A DNA stretch of 64,000 nucleotides from Halovivax ruber XH-70 (GCF_000328525.1 NC_019964.1:1488001-1552000); one strand, 5' to 3'; shown: positions 37,074-45,806, numbered from the stretch's first letter. The notes: a model not told the origin generated them from the sequence alone. Made by a program: numbers and translations.

Positions 37074-38807
37074 TCAGGGATACGGATGTGGCGGCCCGTC
37101 GAGGCGAGGCCCGGCACCCAGCTTGTTCGGCACGGTATGCGCTCGTTCTCCGAAGTATGGGTTTGCCGTAAACAGCGGCTGTGCAGTGGGAACGATCACG
37201 CGCACGGCTTCGAAGCCGAGCGCCGCGACGTCGCGTGTGGTGAGACGGGCGGCGTACGGCGTGAGCCCCGCCTCCGTGAGCCGCTCGACGAGTGTCTCGA
37301 CCGCTGACGCCCCTGCGGGAACCGATTCCGGTGACAGCGACGCCGCGTCGACGGTCCCCGACGTGTCGAGAAAGTCCCGGGCAGCATCGGGGAACGATCC
37401 GTAGTGGCCGATCCAGGCGCCCGCGTCGGCCGCCTCGTCCGGGCCGATCGAGCGAAGTTCCATCCAGTTCTGCGTCGCTTCGGCGAGGGCACTCCGTGCA
37501 GCGGCCGTGGCGTCGAGGTCTGCCGCCGACCCGACAGCGAACGCCGGCCAGTCACCGTCCTCACGGTGGACGGCGACGGTGACGACCGGCACGTCGACGT
37601 CCTGCGTAACGAGCATCGGCGTAACTGCCAGTCCCTCACTTTCGACCCGGCGTACAACGGTCTGGAATCGCTCGTCGCTCACCGAGAGTTCGACGGGATC
37701 GGCTGTCGAGTACCACGAGAGCATCGTCGCATCCCGTTCGACGATCTCGGTCAGGCCCGCCACGAGTGCGTCGGCGGTCGACGATCCGAGTCCGAGGCCG
37801 GTCGTGATCTGTGGGACGTAGCCCGGGCCGGGTTGGGGGAAGTGGACCGCATCCGCCGGGAGGGAGGTCTGCTTGCCGGTCGAGAGATCCACGCCGTCGA
37901 CCCAGCGCGAGTCGGTCGACGGATCGAACGCGGGGGTGTCGTCCGGGCTGACGATCGCCGTCGGTTCAAGGGCGGCATCGAGTGATTCGGCGGCCGACAC
38001 GACGAAATCCGCTTCGCGATAGACGCCGGCGCAGTACCGCTCTAACCCTTCCCCGATCGCCCTGACGAACGCCCGATTCCAATCGTGGTCGACGCCGGCC
38101 GCGTTCGTGGGTGCGGTGACGTCGCTATAGGCACCGGTATTCGCGAGCGTAGCAAGATAGTACGGCACCGGATAGGAGTCGATCTCACCGATCGATTTGA
38201 GCAAACCGATCCGCTCGTCGATCGCCCGATCCATCGCGTCGACGGTTTCGTCGAGCGTCAGCCCCGATTCGTCGGTTCGATCGAGGGTGCGGTCTCGGTC
38301 CCCCTGCTGACACGCACACCCCGGGACGGGAAGCAGCGGGCGTTCTGTGTAGGGCAGTTCGGTCACGGTCGCGAACGGTGCGTTCGTTCCCTGTTCTAAG
38401 GTTCGAACGCACTCGCTGCCGGCGATTGCGCCGGCCAGGCGGACCGTCCGACGGGAACCGCTCGCTTTCGACCCGCTATTGTCGCCCTCGTGTGTCGATC
38501 GGACACGATCCCGGAGGCACGCAAAGCAGGCCGTTTTCGGACCGAACACCGATACCGACGCATCGACGGTATCGATCGGTTGGCCGCCGACGCCACCCAC
38601 TTCGACGGCGATCCAGGGCGTTTCGCCGCTCCGGGCGTGCCGATTCGCCGCTTCAAACGTCTCCGAACCGGTCACTCCGGCGACGACACCGACGGGCGCC
38701 TGGGCCAGTTCGTCGACGGTCGCCGATCGCACGTCGATATCCACGTCAGCCAGTGCTGCCCCCACTTCGTCTCGAACCGGATCGCCACCGACGACGGGTA
38801 CGTCCAT
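37074..38807 (-). CDS. YcaO-domain protein with E1-like/zinc N-terminal domain (TOMM cyclodehydratase-like)
   Basis: 577 residues. The N-terminal ~190 residues look like the E1/ThiF-like partner domain of azoline synthetases, with a zinc tetrathiolate set Cys94-x2-Cys97 (ACFACLRDRV) and Cys164-x-Cys166 (PGCACQQ). The YcaO domain follows with ATP/Mg motifs GEGLERYC (Glu253, Glu256, Arg257), LTEIVERDA (Glu354, Glu357) and ARSALAEATQNW. It ends PHPYP, the PxPxP C-terminus of azoline-forming YcaO enzymes. ATP-dependent backbone cyclisation of Cys/Ser/Thr in a peptide, or thioamidation, is inferred. No precursor peptide or dehydrogenase gene is visible next to it. Confidence 0.85.
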   Translation of the reverse strand: MDVPVVGGDPVRDEVGAALADVDIDVRSATVDELAQAPVGVVAGVTGSETFEAANRHARSGETPWIAVEVGGVGGQPIDTVDASVSVFGPKTACFACLRDRVRSTHEGDNSGSKASGSRRTVRLAGAIAGSECVRTLEQGTNAPFATVTELPYTERPLLPVPGCACQQGDRDRTLDRTDESGLTLDETVDAMDRAIDERIGLLKSIGEIDSYPVPYYLATLANTGAYSDVTAPTNAAGVDHDWNRAFVRAIGEGLERYCAGVYREADFVVSAAESLDAALEPTAIVSPDDTPAFDPSTDSRWVDGVDLSTGKQTSLPADAVHFPQPGPGYVPQITTGLGLGSSTADALVAGLTEIVERDATMLSWYSTADPVELSVSDERFQTVVRRVESEGLAVTPMLVTQDVDVPVVTVAVHREDGDWPAFAVGSAADLDATAAARSALAEATQNWMELRSIGPDEAADAGAWIGHYGSFPDAARDFLDTSGTVDAASLSPESVPAGASAVETLVERLTEAGLTPYAARLTTRDVAALGFEAVRVIVPTAQPLFTANPYFGERAHTVPNKLGAGPRLDGPPHPYP

Positions 38808-38912
38808 GTGCGCTCAATTCAATCGGTCGCGTCAAAAGTGCCGTGTTCGTAATCGGTTCACGGGAGCGGGGTGATTACGCCGGTAGCCCTGCGTCGACAC
38901 CGATCCGATACC

Positions 38913-39350
38913 TCACTCGTTTTCGTCGAGGTCGGAGAGGATGTCACGGGCGTTCTCGATGGCGGCCTCTCTGGTCGCCGGGTACGCTTCCAGCTTCCCG
39001 CGGACGGTGATCCCGTCCCCACGTCGGACGGAACCGTTGAACGCAGCCTGTTTGTCGAGCGTGAGGAACAGTTCCGTGTTGTCGGTGACGCGATCGTCGA
39101 GTTCGTCGGTCACCTGGTCCAGTGCTGGGAGTGACGCCAGCTGGGTCAGGACGTGGCGAATCTCGTCCGCCCGCTCGACGCGAACGGAGTAGATCAGAAT
39201 CCGATCCCCGTAGTGGCCCGTGGTCTCGACCCTATCGAGTTCGACGTCCTCGGGGAGGAACAGACGGAGGGCCTGTTCGACGCGCTTGTCGTCCTCGGTG
39301 GCGTAACAGAACGCACGCAAATCGACGTAGTGTAGTGGAATACTCGACAT
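38913..39350 (-). CDS. RNA-binding protein, DUF54 / archaeal exosome-associated
   Basis: 145 residues. The PF01877-type fold is shown by SIPLHYVDLRAFCYATEDDKRV, the repeated basic/acidic pattern TTGHYGDRILIYSVRVE and DKQAAFNGSVRRGDGITVRGKLEAYP. These small archaeal proteins bind RNA and are linked to the exosome or ribosome biogenesis. It sits in a run of minus-strand genes, with DUF1918-like upstream and YcaO downstream (105-bp gap), so shared transcription is possible but not certain. Confidence 0.85.
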   Translation of the reverse strand: MSSIPLHYVDLRAFCYATEDDKRVEQALRLFLPEDVELDRVETTGHYGDRILIYSVRVERADEIRHVLTQLASLPALDQVTDELDDRVTDNTELFLTLDKQAAFNGSVRRGDGITVRGKLEAYPATREAAIENARDILSDLDENE

Positions 39351-39440
39351 GGGTCGGTCGGTGGGAGTCGGTCGCAGTTGATCGCTGGCGGGCCCGGTCC
39401 CCTGCGGGCTGTACCGTCCGTCAGTGATCGTCGGTCGTCG

Positions 39441-39632
39441 TTACTCGTCGGCGTCGTCGGCAGCCTCGAGTGCGTCTTCCGGGACGCCGGATTCCTGGCC
39501 GTCTTCGAAGCTGATCGTGTAGGTGACGTCACCGAACATCGATTCCATCGTCTGTGTGACGGTCCCGGTTTCACCGTCGAACTCGCTGTGTTTGTCGGAG
39601 AGTACGACCTGATCGTCTTCCTCGAAGCTCAT
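39441..39632 (-). CDS. Small acidic protein, DUF1918-like
   Basis: 63 residues: MSFEEDDQVVLSDKHSEFDG then GTVTQTMESMFGDVTYTISFEDGQ and VPEDALEAADDADE. This is a small SH3-like beta barrel of a conserved haloarchaeal family often labelled DUF1918. The function is unknown. It is short but plausibly real because of its acidic composition and conserved pattern. A 30-bp tandem array lies upstream, between this gene and the DHH gene. Confidence 0.75.
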   Translation of the reverse strand: MSFEEDDQVVLSDKHSEFDGETGTVTQTMESMFGDVTYTISFEDGQESGVPEDALEAADDADE

Positions 39633-39717
39633 ACCCGCACTTCCGCGTCTGTCTGTAAAAAGGAAGTGATTCGCCGCACGGCAAGACGCTCGCAGGGAAA
39701 CACCCGTCGCTGGTACA

Positions 39718-39800
39718 CCATTTGAATACCGTCACTGTGTCGACCTGCCACTCGAAGACCGTCACTGTGTTCGGCTTGCCACTCGACCACCATCACTCGG
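39718..39800. repeat. Tandem array of ~30-bp units just downstream of the DHH gene
   Basis: Units start at 39718, 39748 and 39779 (ccatttgaataccgtcactg, ccactcgaagaccgtcactg, ccactcgaccaccatcactc, each followed by a diverged ~10-bp part). The array ends exactly at the stop of the minus-strand DHH gene (39801). Confidence 0.7.
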
Positions 39801-40799
39801 TCACGTTGGTGCCAGTCTGAGTGCCTCGAAGAATCTGTGTTCGATTCGAGGTGAGAGCATTGAAATGAGCGTCTCACAGTCGTCGTCGTCCGCGTAATCG
39901 CTGAAAATACCCAGATCGATGTGGCCTCCAGCCATATCGTGATGGCCGCCCGCTGTTCCCAGTGGATCGAACGCCTGATTGAGCGTCCGTCCGACGTTGA
40001 CGCGAGGGTCGATCGATCTGGCGGAAAGCCGGATCGCCTCCCCGACGATCCCGTACGCGAGGACCGTGTTGACGCCTTCGACGTTCAACAAGTAGTCTGC
40101 GGCCTGCGGAAGCGCGTCCGTTTCCGGCGTTCGACCGACGTTGGCGACGAGTGCGGAGCCACGACGGCTGCGCGAGCGAATCGCTTCACCGATCGCGTCG
40201 ATCGTCGCTGGCGTGAACGCACTCCCGTAAAGCTGCTCGAGCGAATCGAGATCCGCGTCGTCGTAGACGGCCAGTGCGGCTTCGTACTCGGCCCGCGTCG
40301 GTTCACGAACGAAGTCGAGTCGTTCGCGGTGAAGCGCGAACAGCAGCGCGGTGGCCAATCGCCTGGTGAGTTGGATCTCGAGTGCCTGGAGATACTCGAC
40401 GAATATCGTCGCGGTCGCACCGTACGTCGGTCTGATGTCGACGAACGGCGCGTCCACGTCCGGTGCGGGGTGATGATCGACGATCGCGTCCGGTTCGATT
40501 CCCGCGTCGACGGTCGAGACGCTGTGACGTGCGTGATCGACGAAGACGACGAACCCGTCGGAGTCGACCTCGCCATCGTGATCGACGGTGATGTCGAGCA
40601 TGTTGACGAAGGCCCGGTTTTGCTGATGGGAGATCTCACCGCCGTAGACGATTCGTGAGGAGGGGACGTCCCGGGAGCGAGCGATGTGTTCGAACGCGAG
40701 GGCGCTCGCGAGGCAATCGGGATCCGGATTGTCGTGACAGACGATCGTGACGGTCGACTCGTCGACGAGCATCGCAGCTAGCGTCTCCGCACGCGACAT
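39801..40799 (-). CDS. DHH-family phosphoesterase (NrnA/RecJ-like)
   Basis: 332 residues. The DHH domain has VCHDNPDPDCLASALAFE (metal Asp/His), FVVFVDHAR and IVDHHPAPDVD (the DHH motif); the DHHA1 domain follows with DPLGTAGGHHDMAGGHI. Likely a nanoRNase/pAp phosphatase that degrades short oligonucleotides or cyclic dinucleotide products in the cytosol. The ATG giving MSRAETLAAML is preferred. A GTG sixteen codons upstream (40847) would overlap the stop of the preceding gene as GTGA and is a real alternative. Confidence 0.9.
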   Translation of the reverse strand: MSRAETLAAMLVDESTVTIVCHDNPDPDCLASALAFEHIARSRDVPSSRIVYGGEISHQQNRAFVNMLDITVDHDGEVDSDGFVVFVDHARHSVSTVDAGIEPDAIVDHHPAPDVDAPFVDIRPTYGATATIFVEYLQALEIQLTRRLATALLFALHRERLDFVREPTRAEYEAALAVYDDADLDSLEQLYGSAFTPATIDAIGEAIRSRSRRGSALVANVGRTPETDALPQAADYLLNVEGVNTVLAYGIVGEAIRLSARSIDPRVNVGRTLNQAFDPLGTAGGHHDMAGGHIDLGIFSDYADDDDCETLISMLSPRIEHRFFEALRLAPT

Positions 40800-40843
40800 A
40801 GGCCGTATACGCGACCGATGGCAATGAAACCCGAGTTGGTCAC

Positions 40844-41362
40844 TCACTCGGTGTGCTCGCGCTGCTCGCCCCCGACGACACCGCTATTGACCTCGTCATC
40901 ATCTCTATCTGCAGGGTTGTCAGTCGAACGTGGGACCGGTTGACCGTCCTCAGTGACGAACTCCTGTTCGGGTGGCAGTTCCCGGGATACGACGATCGGG
41001 GCCGTCACCGATAGCCTGGCGAAGCCCGCCGCGATGAGTGCCGACAGGAAGCCGAGGAACGTCAGCGCCGAACCGATGTCGGGGTCGACGACGAGCGCCC
41101 CGAGTGGGATCGCGATCGTCGCGACCGCCGCACACCACATCGAAAAGATGAGACCCCGACCGCTTCGGAGGGAGACCGACCCGCGAATCACCTGCACCAG
41201 GGTTCCGAACGCGGCGACGGGTGCGACGATCCACAACAGCCCGATCGCGATCGGCCGAGTCCCGTCGATGAGCGAAAAGAGCACGACCATGAGGGCGAAG
41301 ACGAGGAGCGCGAGGTGTCGAGACCCGATCGCTCGTCCGGCCGATTCGTCGTTCGCAGTCAT
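40844..41362 (-). CDS. Hypothetical membrane protein
   Basis: 172 residues with four or five hydrophobic helices (HLALLVFALMVVLFSLIDG, AIGLLWIVAPVAAFGTLVQVI, GLIFSMWCAAVATIAIPLGAL, SALTFLGFLSALIAAGFARL) and an acidic C-terminal tail. No family recognised. Its stop lies 45 bp before the DHH gene start used here, or overlaps it if the GTG start is used, so the two are probably cotranscribed. Confidence 0.65.
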   Translation of the reverse strand: MTANDESAGRAIGSRHLALLVFALMVVLFSLIDGTRPIAIGLLWIVAPVAAFGTLVQVIRGSVSLRSGRGLIFSMWCAAVATIAIPLGALVVDPDIGSALTFLGFLSALIAAGFARLSVTAPIVVSRELPPEQEFVTEDGQPVPRSTDNPADRDDDEVNSGVVGGEQREHTE

Positions 41363-41466
41363 ATGGTGTGCAATTCACGGGGCCGACAAATACGCACTGG
41401 TCGGCAGTGGGTCCGATTTTCGCGACACGGGCAGTCACGCCGGCCCGGTGTCCGACAGATTGGGCG

Positions 41467-42255
41467 TTAGTGGCCGGTAAAGGTCGGTTCCTCGTCCTCG
41501 AAGAAAGTCCCGACGCCGGTGGCGTAATCGTCGGTCTCGGTGAGTCCGGTCACCCCGTCACGCTCGTGACGGAGGTGGTCGTCGAGCGATCGGTCCGCCC
41601 CTTCGAACAGCAGTTGGCGAATCGTTCCGAATGCCTTCGTCGGGCCCGACGCGAGCTCGGCGGCGACCTCGGCGAGCCGGTCGTCGAAGGAGTCGTCGGG
41701 AACCGCTTCGGTAACCAGCCCCGCGTCGACAGCCCCGGGTGCGTCGTACCCCTCGTTCAGTAACGCGAACCGCTGCGCTCGGCGCAGCCCGAGAAGTCGG
41801 GGCAGGAGCCAGGTGATTCCACCGTCCCCAGAGAGGCCGATAGACGGGTACGCGTACTGGATGCGGGCCTCCTTCGACATGATCGCGATGTCCGACGCGA
41901 GGGCCAGCCCGAGGCCACCGCCGGCGACGATGCCGTTGATGCCGGTGACGACGGGTTTCGGCGCGCTCGTCATGGTCCGGACGCTCGCGTGGAGCGGGTC
42001 CGCGACCGAGTCGATGACCGCCTCGTCCCGCTCGTCGCCTTCGAGGCCGGCCAGGTCGGCCCCGGTGTTGAACGTCCCGCCGGAGCCCGTCAGGACGAGA
42101 CAGCGAACGTCGTCGTCTGCCGCGAGGTCCGCGAGGGCCGTCGCGATTGATTCGGCCATCTCCGGCGTCATCGCGTTGTGTTTCTCCGGACGATCCATCG
42201 TAACCCGGCCGATCTGGTCTGCGATCTCGACGGTCACGTGCGGTGAGTCGGTCAT
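41467..42255 (-). CDS. Enoyl-CoA hydratase/isomerase family protein
   Basis: 262 residues, crotonase fold. The two oxyanion-hole regions are KHNAMTPEMAESI / GTFNTGADLAGL and GINGIVAGGGLGLALASDIAI. In the third helix the sequence is SIGLSGDGGITWLLPRLLG, where Asp replaces the hydratase Glu, as in PaaG/PaaJ-type isomerases. It acts on short or medium acyl-CoAs in beta-oxidation or aromatic degradation. The start at MTDSPHVTVEI was chosen; a TTTTTTATGG promoter element lies about 21-30 nt upstream (42276-42285). Confidence 0.9.
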   Translation of the reverse strand: MTDSPHVTVEIADQIGRVTMDRPEKHNAMTPEMAESIATALADLAADDDVRCLVLTGSGGTFNTGADLAGLEGDERDEAVIDSVADPLHASVRTMTSAPKPVVTGINGIVAGGGLGLALASDIAIMSKEARIQYAYPSIGLSGDGGITWLLPRLLGLRRAQRFALLNEGYDAPGAVDAGLVTEAVPDDSFDDRLAEVAAELASGPTKAFGTIRQLLFEGADRSLDDHLRHERDGVTGLTETDDYATGVGTFFEDEEPTFTGH

Positions 42256-42275
42256 ACTGCACGATCCGACCCGGT

Positions 42276-42285
42276 CCATAAAAAA
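42276..42285 (-). promoter_or_regulatory. TATA-like box of the enoyl-CoA hydratase gene
   Basis: On the minus strand TTTTTTATGG, about 21-30 nt upstream of the ATG at 42255. Confidence 0.5.
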
Positions 42286-42390
42286 CGGCAGTGATTCGAC
42301 GGTCCCGGAGACGATTTTGGAGATGAACCAGGTGCCTCACCGTTGGGACGTTTCAGACTGCTTATTAGGGGTGATTGTGTGGTCCGCCGT

Positions 42391-43767
42391 ATGGAACGCG
42401 TAGACGTCGCGATCGTGGGTGGCGGCCCAGCGGGCGCATCAGCTGCGGAGCAGGCAGCTGCCCACGGTGCCGAGACGGTCTGTCTCGAACAGGGGGTTCC
42501 CCGGGAAGACCGCGAGGAACTTGGTCCCGATTCGACGGACGCAGCGGGAATGCTCGACTACTGGGTAGACATCATGGACGAGGACTATCAGGACATTCCC
42601 GACGACGTCGTCCTGCAGGAGCTGTCGGGAACGGATTTCGTCGGTCCCTCGACCACCGTCTCGCTCGATACGACGGGCATGGACTCGACCTATCCAGGAT
42701 TTGGCTTTACCTTCCACCGGGCCCGGATGGACGACTGGCTCTACGAGCGAGCCCGCGACGCCGGGGCCGATATCCGCGTCGGCACGAGTGTCTCCACTCT
42801 CGAAACCGATCTGGCGGCGAGCGGCCCGACACACACGCTTACCCTCTCTGGCGGGGACGAATTGGAGGCCGACCGGGTCGTGCTGGCCGACGGTCCACAG
42901 CGTCGGATCACCATGGACGCGCTGGATCAGTTCACGCCTCCGGGATCGAGTATCGCCGACCAGCTCTCACCACCGACGGCCAATCACATCGCCTACCAGG
43001 AGTATCGTGAGTTCCCCGAGGAGATCTTCTCCGAAGACCGACTCAAATTCTGGTGGGGCTGGATGCCCGGCGAGACCGCCTACCCGTGGGTGTTCCCGAA
43101 CGACGGAACGGTCGCCCGCGTCGGGTTGACGATGCCCATCGGCATGACGCTGGACGACGTCGCCCACCCCGTGTCCTATCGACTGCTTGACCCGTCGGAC
43201 GACGGCATTCCGTCAGGAGCGACGTACGTCGATCGACTGCTCGAAGCCGTCTACGGCGACGAGTACGACGTCGAATCCGACATGCCGCGCGTCGAAGACC
43301 GTGGGAAGTCGAAAGGCACCGAAACGTACCCGATCTCCTCGACCCGACCGATCGACTCACCCGTCGACGCTGGGATCGCCGTGGCAGGCGGTGCGATGGG
43401 GACCACCTCGGCGTTCCACGAAGGTGGCTACCACGTCGCCGTTCGCACCGGCAAGATCGCCGGTCGACTCGCCGCGAGGAAGCAACTCGGCACCTACAAC
43501 GACGTGTGGAAACGGGCGATCGGGAGCGAAGTGGCGCGAAACGTCTCCTTCGCCGACATCGTCGCCGACTACGAGCCCGACGACTGGGACCGCGTCTTCG
43601 CCGTCGCGAACGGCATGATCGGCGACGGTGACGACCGGAGTCTGCTACAGAGGGGTTACTCGGCCGGCATCGGCGCGAGTAAACTCCTCCTCGCGTACAA
43701 ACGCCGGAAGTTCGGCTACCGCAACGGCGGCTACGTGCAGTTCGCCGAGGACGAGTACGTCTACTGA
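42391..43767 (+). CDS. FAD-dependent oxidoreductase, geranylgeranyl reductase family
   Basis: 458 residues. N-terminal FAD site VDVAIVGGGPAGASAAEQAA, the family's central FWWGWMPGETAYPWVFPND with FGFTFHRARMDDWLYE earlier, and C-terminal AVAGGAMGTTSAFHEGGYHVAVRTG binding FAD pyrophosphate. Members saturate isoprenoid double bonds in archaeal ether lipids or quinones. This one, with unusual length and insertions, might reduce a quinone side chain or a carotenoid rather than the main lipids. A cttattagg element lies 24-32 nt upstream of the ATG, supporting the start. Confidence 0.85.
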   Translation: MERVDVAIVGGGPAGASAAEQAAAHGAETVCLEQGVPREDREELGPDSTDAAGMLDYWVDIMDEDYQDIPDDVVLQELSGTDFVGPSTTVSLDTTGMDSTYPGFGFTFHRARMDDWLYERARDAGADIRVGTSVSTLETDLAASGPTHTLTLSGGDELEADRVVLADGPQRRITMDALDQFTPPGSSIADQLSPPTANHIAYQEYREFPEEIFSEDRLKFWWGWMPGETAYPWVFPNDGTVARVGLTMPIGMTLDDVAHPVSYRLLDPSDDGIPSGATYVDRLLEAVYGDEYDVESDMPRVEDRGKSKGTETYPISSTRPIDSPVDAGIAVAGGAMGTTSAFHEGGYHVAVRTGKIAGRLAARKQLGTYNDVWKRAIGSEVARNVSFADIVADYEPDDWDRVFAVANGMIGDGDDRSLLQRGYSAGIGASKLLLAYKRRKFGYRNGGYVQFAEDEYVY

Positions 43768-43933
43768 CACAGCCACGAGGTGCTGTATCGTTTTCGTCGA
43801 GCCTGCAATCGACCAACGGGAAACGTTTTCAGCACGTACTTCGTAGCACGATTGCGTACCTTAGTCCCCAACAGAGCGTATCCACACGGCAGCGATGACG
43901 GTATTGGAGAACCCGGGTACGCGACACACTGCT

Positions 43934-43978
43934 GGCGGCTTACGCCGCCTACTCAACGTGATTCCTGACGGAATCACG
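43934..43978. repeat. Two adjacent perfect hairpins
   Basis: ggcggc-ttac-gccgcc (43934-43949) and cgtgattcc-tgac-ggaatcacg (43957-43978) lie 7 bp apart, each with a 4-nt loop and no mismatch. They sit in a 475-bp region without a convincing gene (43768-44242) that turns AT-rich at 44070-44110. The tight pair resembles the subterminal palindromes of IS200/IS605-type or palindrome-associated elements, but no transposase or TnpB remains. Confidence 0.6.
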
Positions 43979-44242
43979 CTACGCCCGGCACGAGGGTTAG
44001 CCAGCTAACACGGCACGCCGCCAGGGATGAGGCTGGACGTTAGTGTTCCGGGCGCACATTTGAATACCCAAACAGAATTGTATCTGAATAATATATTTTG
44101 AACCCATTTATTCAGGGATGGATCGGGTATTGAACAGCAAGCGTCGGCCCTCACTGGGTTTCCGGTGAAGGTGTCAAGAAGTGGGGAATTTGGAAAGGCT
44201 AAGTCTATGATGTCGGATGCAGTTTTGATGATGCTGTGAGCG

Positions 44243-45358
44243 TCAGCTGTATTTGGAGTCCGTTTGCAATCGGTAAAAAACGTTTTCGTGCGTCCCCATA
44301 ATGCCCGCCTCGCCGATGGTGAATTCTCCACCCACTCGGTCGTCGTGAAGCGCGAATGACGGTGAGTCTTCGCCAGGGCTCACGGTCACATAGACAGCAT
44401 CACCGGGTTCGAGTCTCGCATCCGTGGTAATGGTTCCCTCTGGATGCCCCGAGATGGGGGATCCCCACCTAGTCTCGTTGCTTATATAGACATTGAACGA
44501 CGCGTTCGCTGGGAGGGCTCCTCCGCCAGTGTTACGGATTTCGAGCGCCTTTCCGCTTTCGACTGTCGAGATCGAGAGCTGGGCGACGTCAGCAACCCAC
44601 GATGGCGGCCCGGACCATTCTACGTTGGTGGTAAGCGATATCGATTCTTCGACAGTTTCCGTCGTGTTGTCGGTGTTTTGAACGAAGGTCGAATCGATGT
44701 CGTAAATGACTCCCTCGGCTGTGACGAGCACCGTTCCCTCGTACGCCTCCCAGAACTCGTTCAGGGCTTGCGAAACGTCGGTGGCGGTGAGGCGGACGAA
44801 CGTTTGGCCATCGCGTTCGACGGTGCCGTTGACGCTGTAGTTTCCGACGCCGAGGGGAGACCGCAGGGTTGACCGTGGCCCGAATGGGGAATCGTGGGTC
44901 CAGGCGGTGACACCGGCGGTGGAGTTCTGAAAGACGGAGTACCTCGTCTGCTCGTCAAAGGTGACCCGATAGTAGCCGTTCGATCCCACCCAGTAGAACT
45001 CCTCGGTTAGTTGATCTCCGTCGGTCGTCCGGTTGAACGAACTGTAGTACGGTTTCGGGCTCGCGCCGTGTACGTAGCGGTAGGTAACACTCTCGTTCTG
45101 GCCCGTCAACGTCTGTGTTAACGCGATTGATTCGTTCGCTGTCGCGTCGAAATGCGCGTCGAGGAGTGCAGTGCCGTTCGTAAGCGTGCCGTTCGACGCG
45201 ACGCCCGGCGGGTACTGATCCACAGTGGTGGGCGCCTCCGTATCGGGCTGGGTCGTGTTGTCGGTGGGGGTTGGAACTATCCCGTCGGTACAGCCGGCGG
45301 AGACCATTAGGAGGGCGACGCAAACGGTGAGAGCGGCGCGTCGTAGTGGGGACTGCAT
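44243..45358 (-). CDS. Hypothetical lipoprotein
   Basis: 371 residues. Basic N-terminus, hydrophobic stretch and lipobox: MQSPLRRAALTVCVALLMVSAGCTDG, cysteine at residue 24 (key residues only: VSAGC). A Thr-rich linker follows, then a domain with YYSSFNRTTDGDQLTEEFYWVG, and a C-terminal beta domain with IRNTGGGALPANASFNVYIS and GDAVYVTVSPGED. It should be exported and anchored to the outer face of the membrane by lipid. Similar proteins are common in haloarchaea, and their ligand is unknown. Asn-X-Ser/Thr sites are numerous, suggesting glycosylation. The G+C and codon mix are somewhat lower than in flanking genes. Confidence 0.75.
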   Translation of the reverse strand: MQSPLRRAALTVCVALLMVSAGCTDGIVPTPTDNTTQPDTEAPTTVDQYPPGVASNGTLTNGTALLDAHFDATANESIALTQTLTGQNESVTYRYVHGASPKPYYSSFNRTTDGDQLTEEFYWVGSNGYYRVTFDEQTRYSVFQNSTAGVTAWTHDSPFGPRSTLRSPLGVGNYSVNGTVERDGQTFVRLTATDVSQALNEFWEAYEGTVLVTAEGVIYDIDSTFVQNTDNTTETVEESISLTTNVEWSGPPSWVADVAQLSISTVESGKALEIRNTGGGALPANASFNVYISNETRWGSPISGHPEGTITTDARLEPGDAVYVTVSPGEDSPSFALHDDRVGGEFTIGEAGIMGTHENVFYRLQTDSKYS

Positions 45359-45698
45359 AGAATATCCAACAAATGTGAAGTTTATAAAAGTAACGAGGGA
45401 TAGAAACGGAATTCGCACTCCAATTCCCGAATCAATATGTTTGTGATGAGACCTTTGAGCATGGCCGACGAACGGGAGACTGACCTAAACAGACGAGATC
45501 CCTCTCCCTGTAGAAGACCGGTTTCACTCAACGGTAGGGATTCTCTTTTATTGCCCAGACCTGTGGCTGCATCTTGAACCCACGTATCGATAGCCCGTCC
45601 TGTATTCACGGAGACTCTGTGCATCAGCGGCCAGGTGCTGCAGCATGGGCAGTGATACTTGGAGGAAGCACGAAGAGCGACGGTCCAGTGGTATCCTT
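45359..45698. other. 340-bp gap, no gene seen
   Basis: Between the lipoprotein start and the small membrane gene. A 146-codon frame on the minus strand (45382-45822) is Cys/Arg-rich with no acidic bias and overlaps better-supported genes, so it is not called. The region should include the lipoprotein promoter (aagtttataaaag, 45377-45389 on the plus strand, ~20-30 nt from the start). Confidence 0.45.
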
Positions 45699-45806
45699 CT
45701 ACCACGGCAACGAGTTTGGCAAGTAGTTGCGACGAACTGCTTCGGCAATCACCAGCAGGCCGCTGACAGCGAGCGCGATAGTTGCCATCCCAAATGGTGA
45801 TCTCAC
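45699..45806 (-). CDS. 35-residue single-helix membrane peptide, coupled to the upstream gene
   Basis: GTG start overlapping the upstream stop as GTGA. The peptide has one hydrophobic helix (MATIALAVSGLLVIAEAV) followed by RRNYLPNSLPW, a positive-inside-like end. It is too short for standard ORF finders. The overlap implies translational coupling with the 122-residue membrane protein just upstream, so a two-component membrane complex is possible. The function is unknown. Confidence 0.5.
   Translation of the reverse strand: MRSPFGMATIALAVSGLLVIAEAVRRNYLPNSLPW

Noticed and set aside
43895..44008. 37-codon plus-strand frame over the paired hairpins
   Set aside because: Its codons simply read through the two palindromes; no coupling, no promoter evidence and no known peptide.
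44005..44331. A 108-codon frame on the minus strand containing DPSLNKWVQN-like sequence
   Set aside because: It overlaps the end of the well-supported lipoprotein gene, has no acidic bias, and spans the AT-rich region. Perhaps decayed coding sequence, but no family was recognised.
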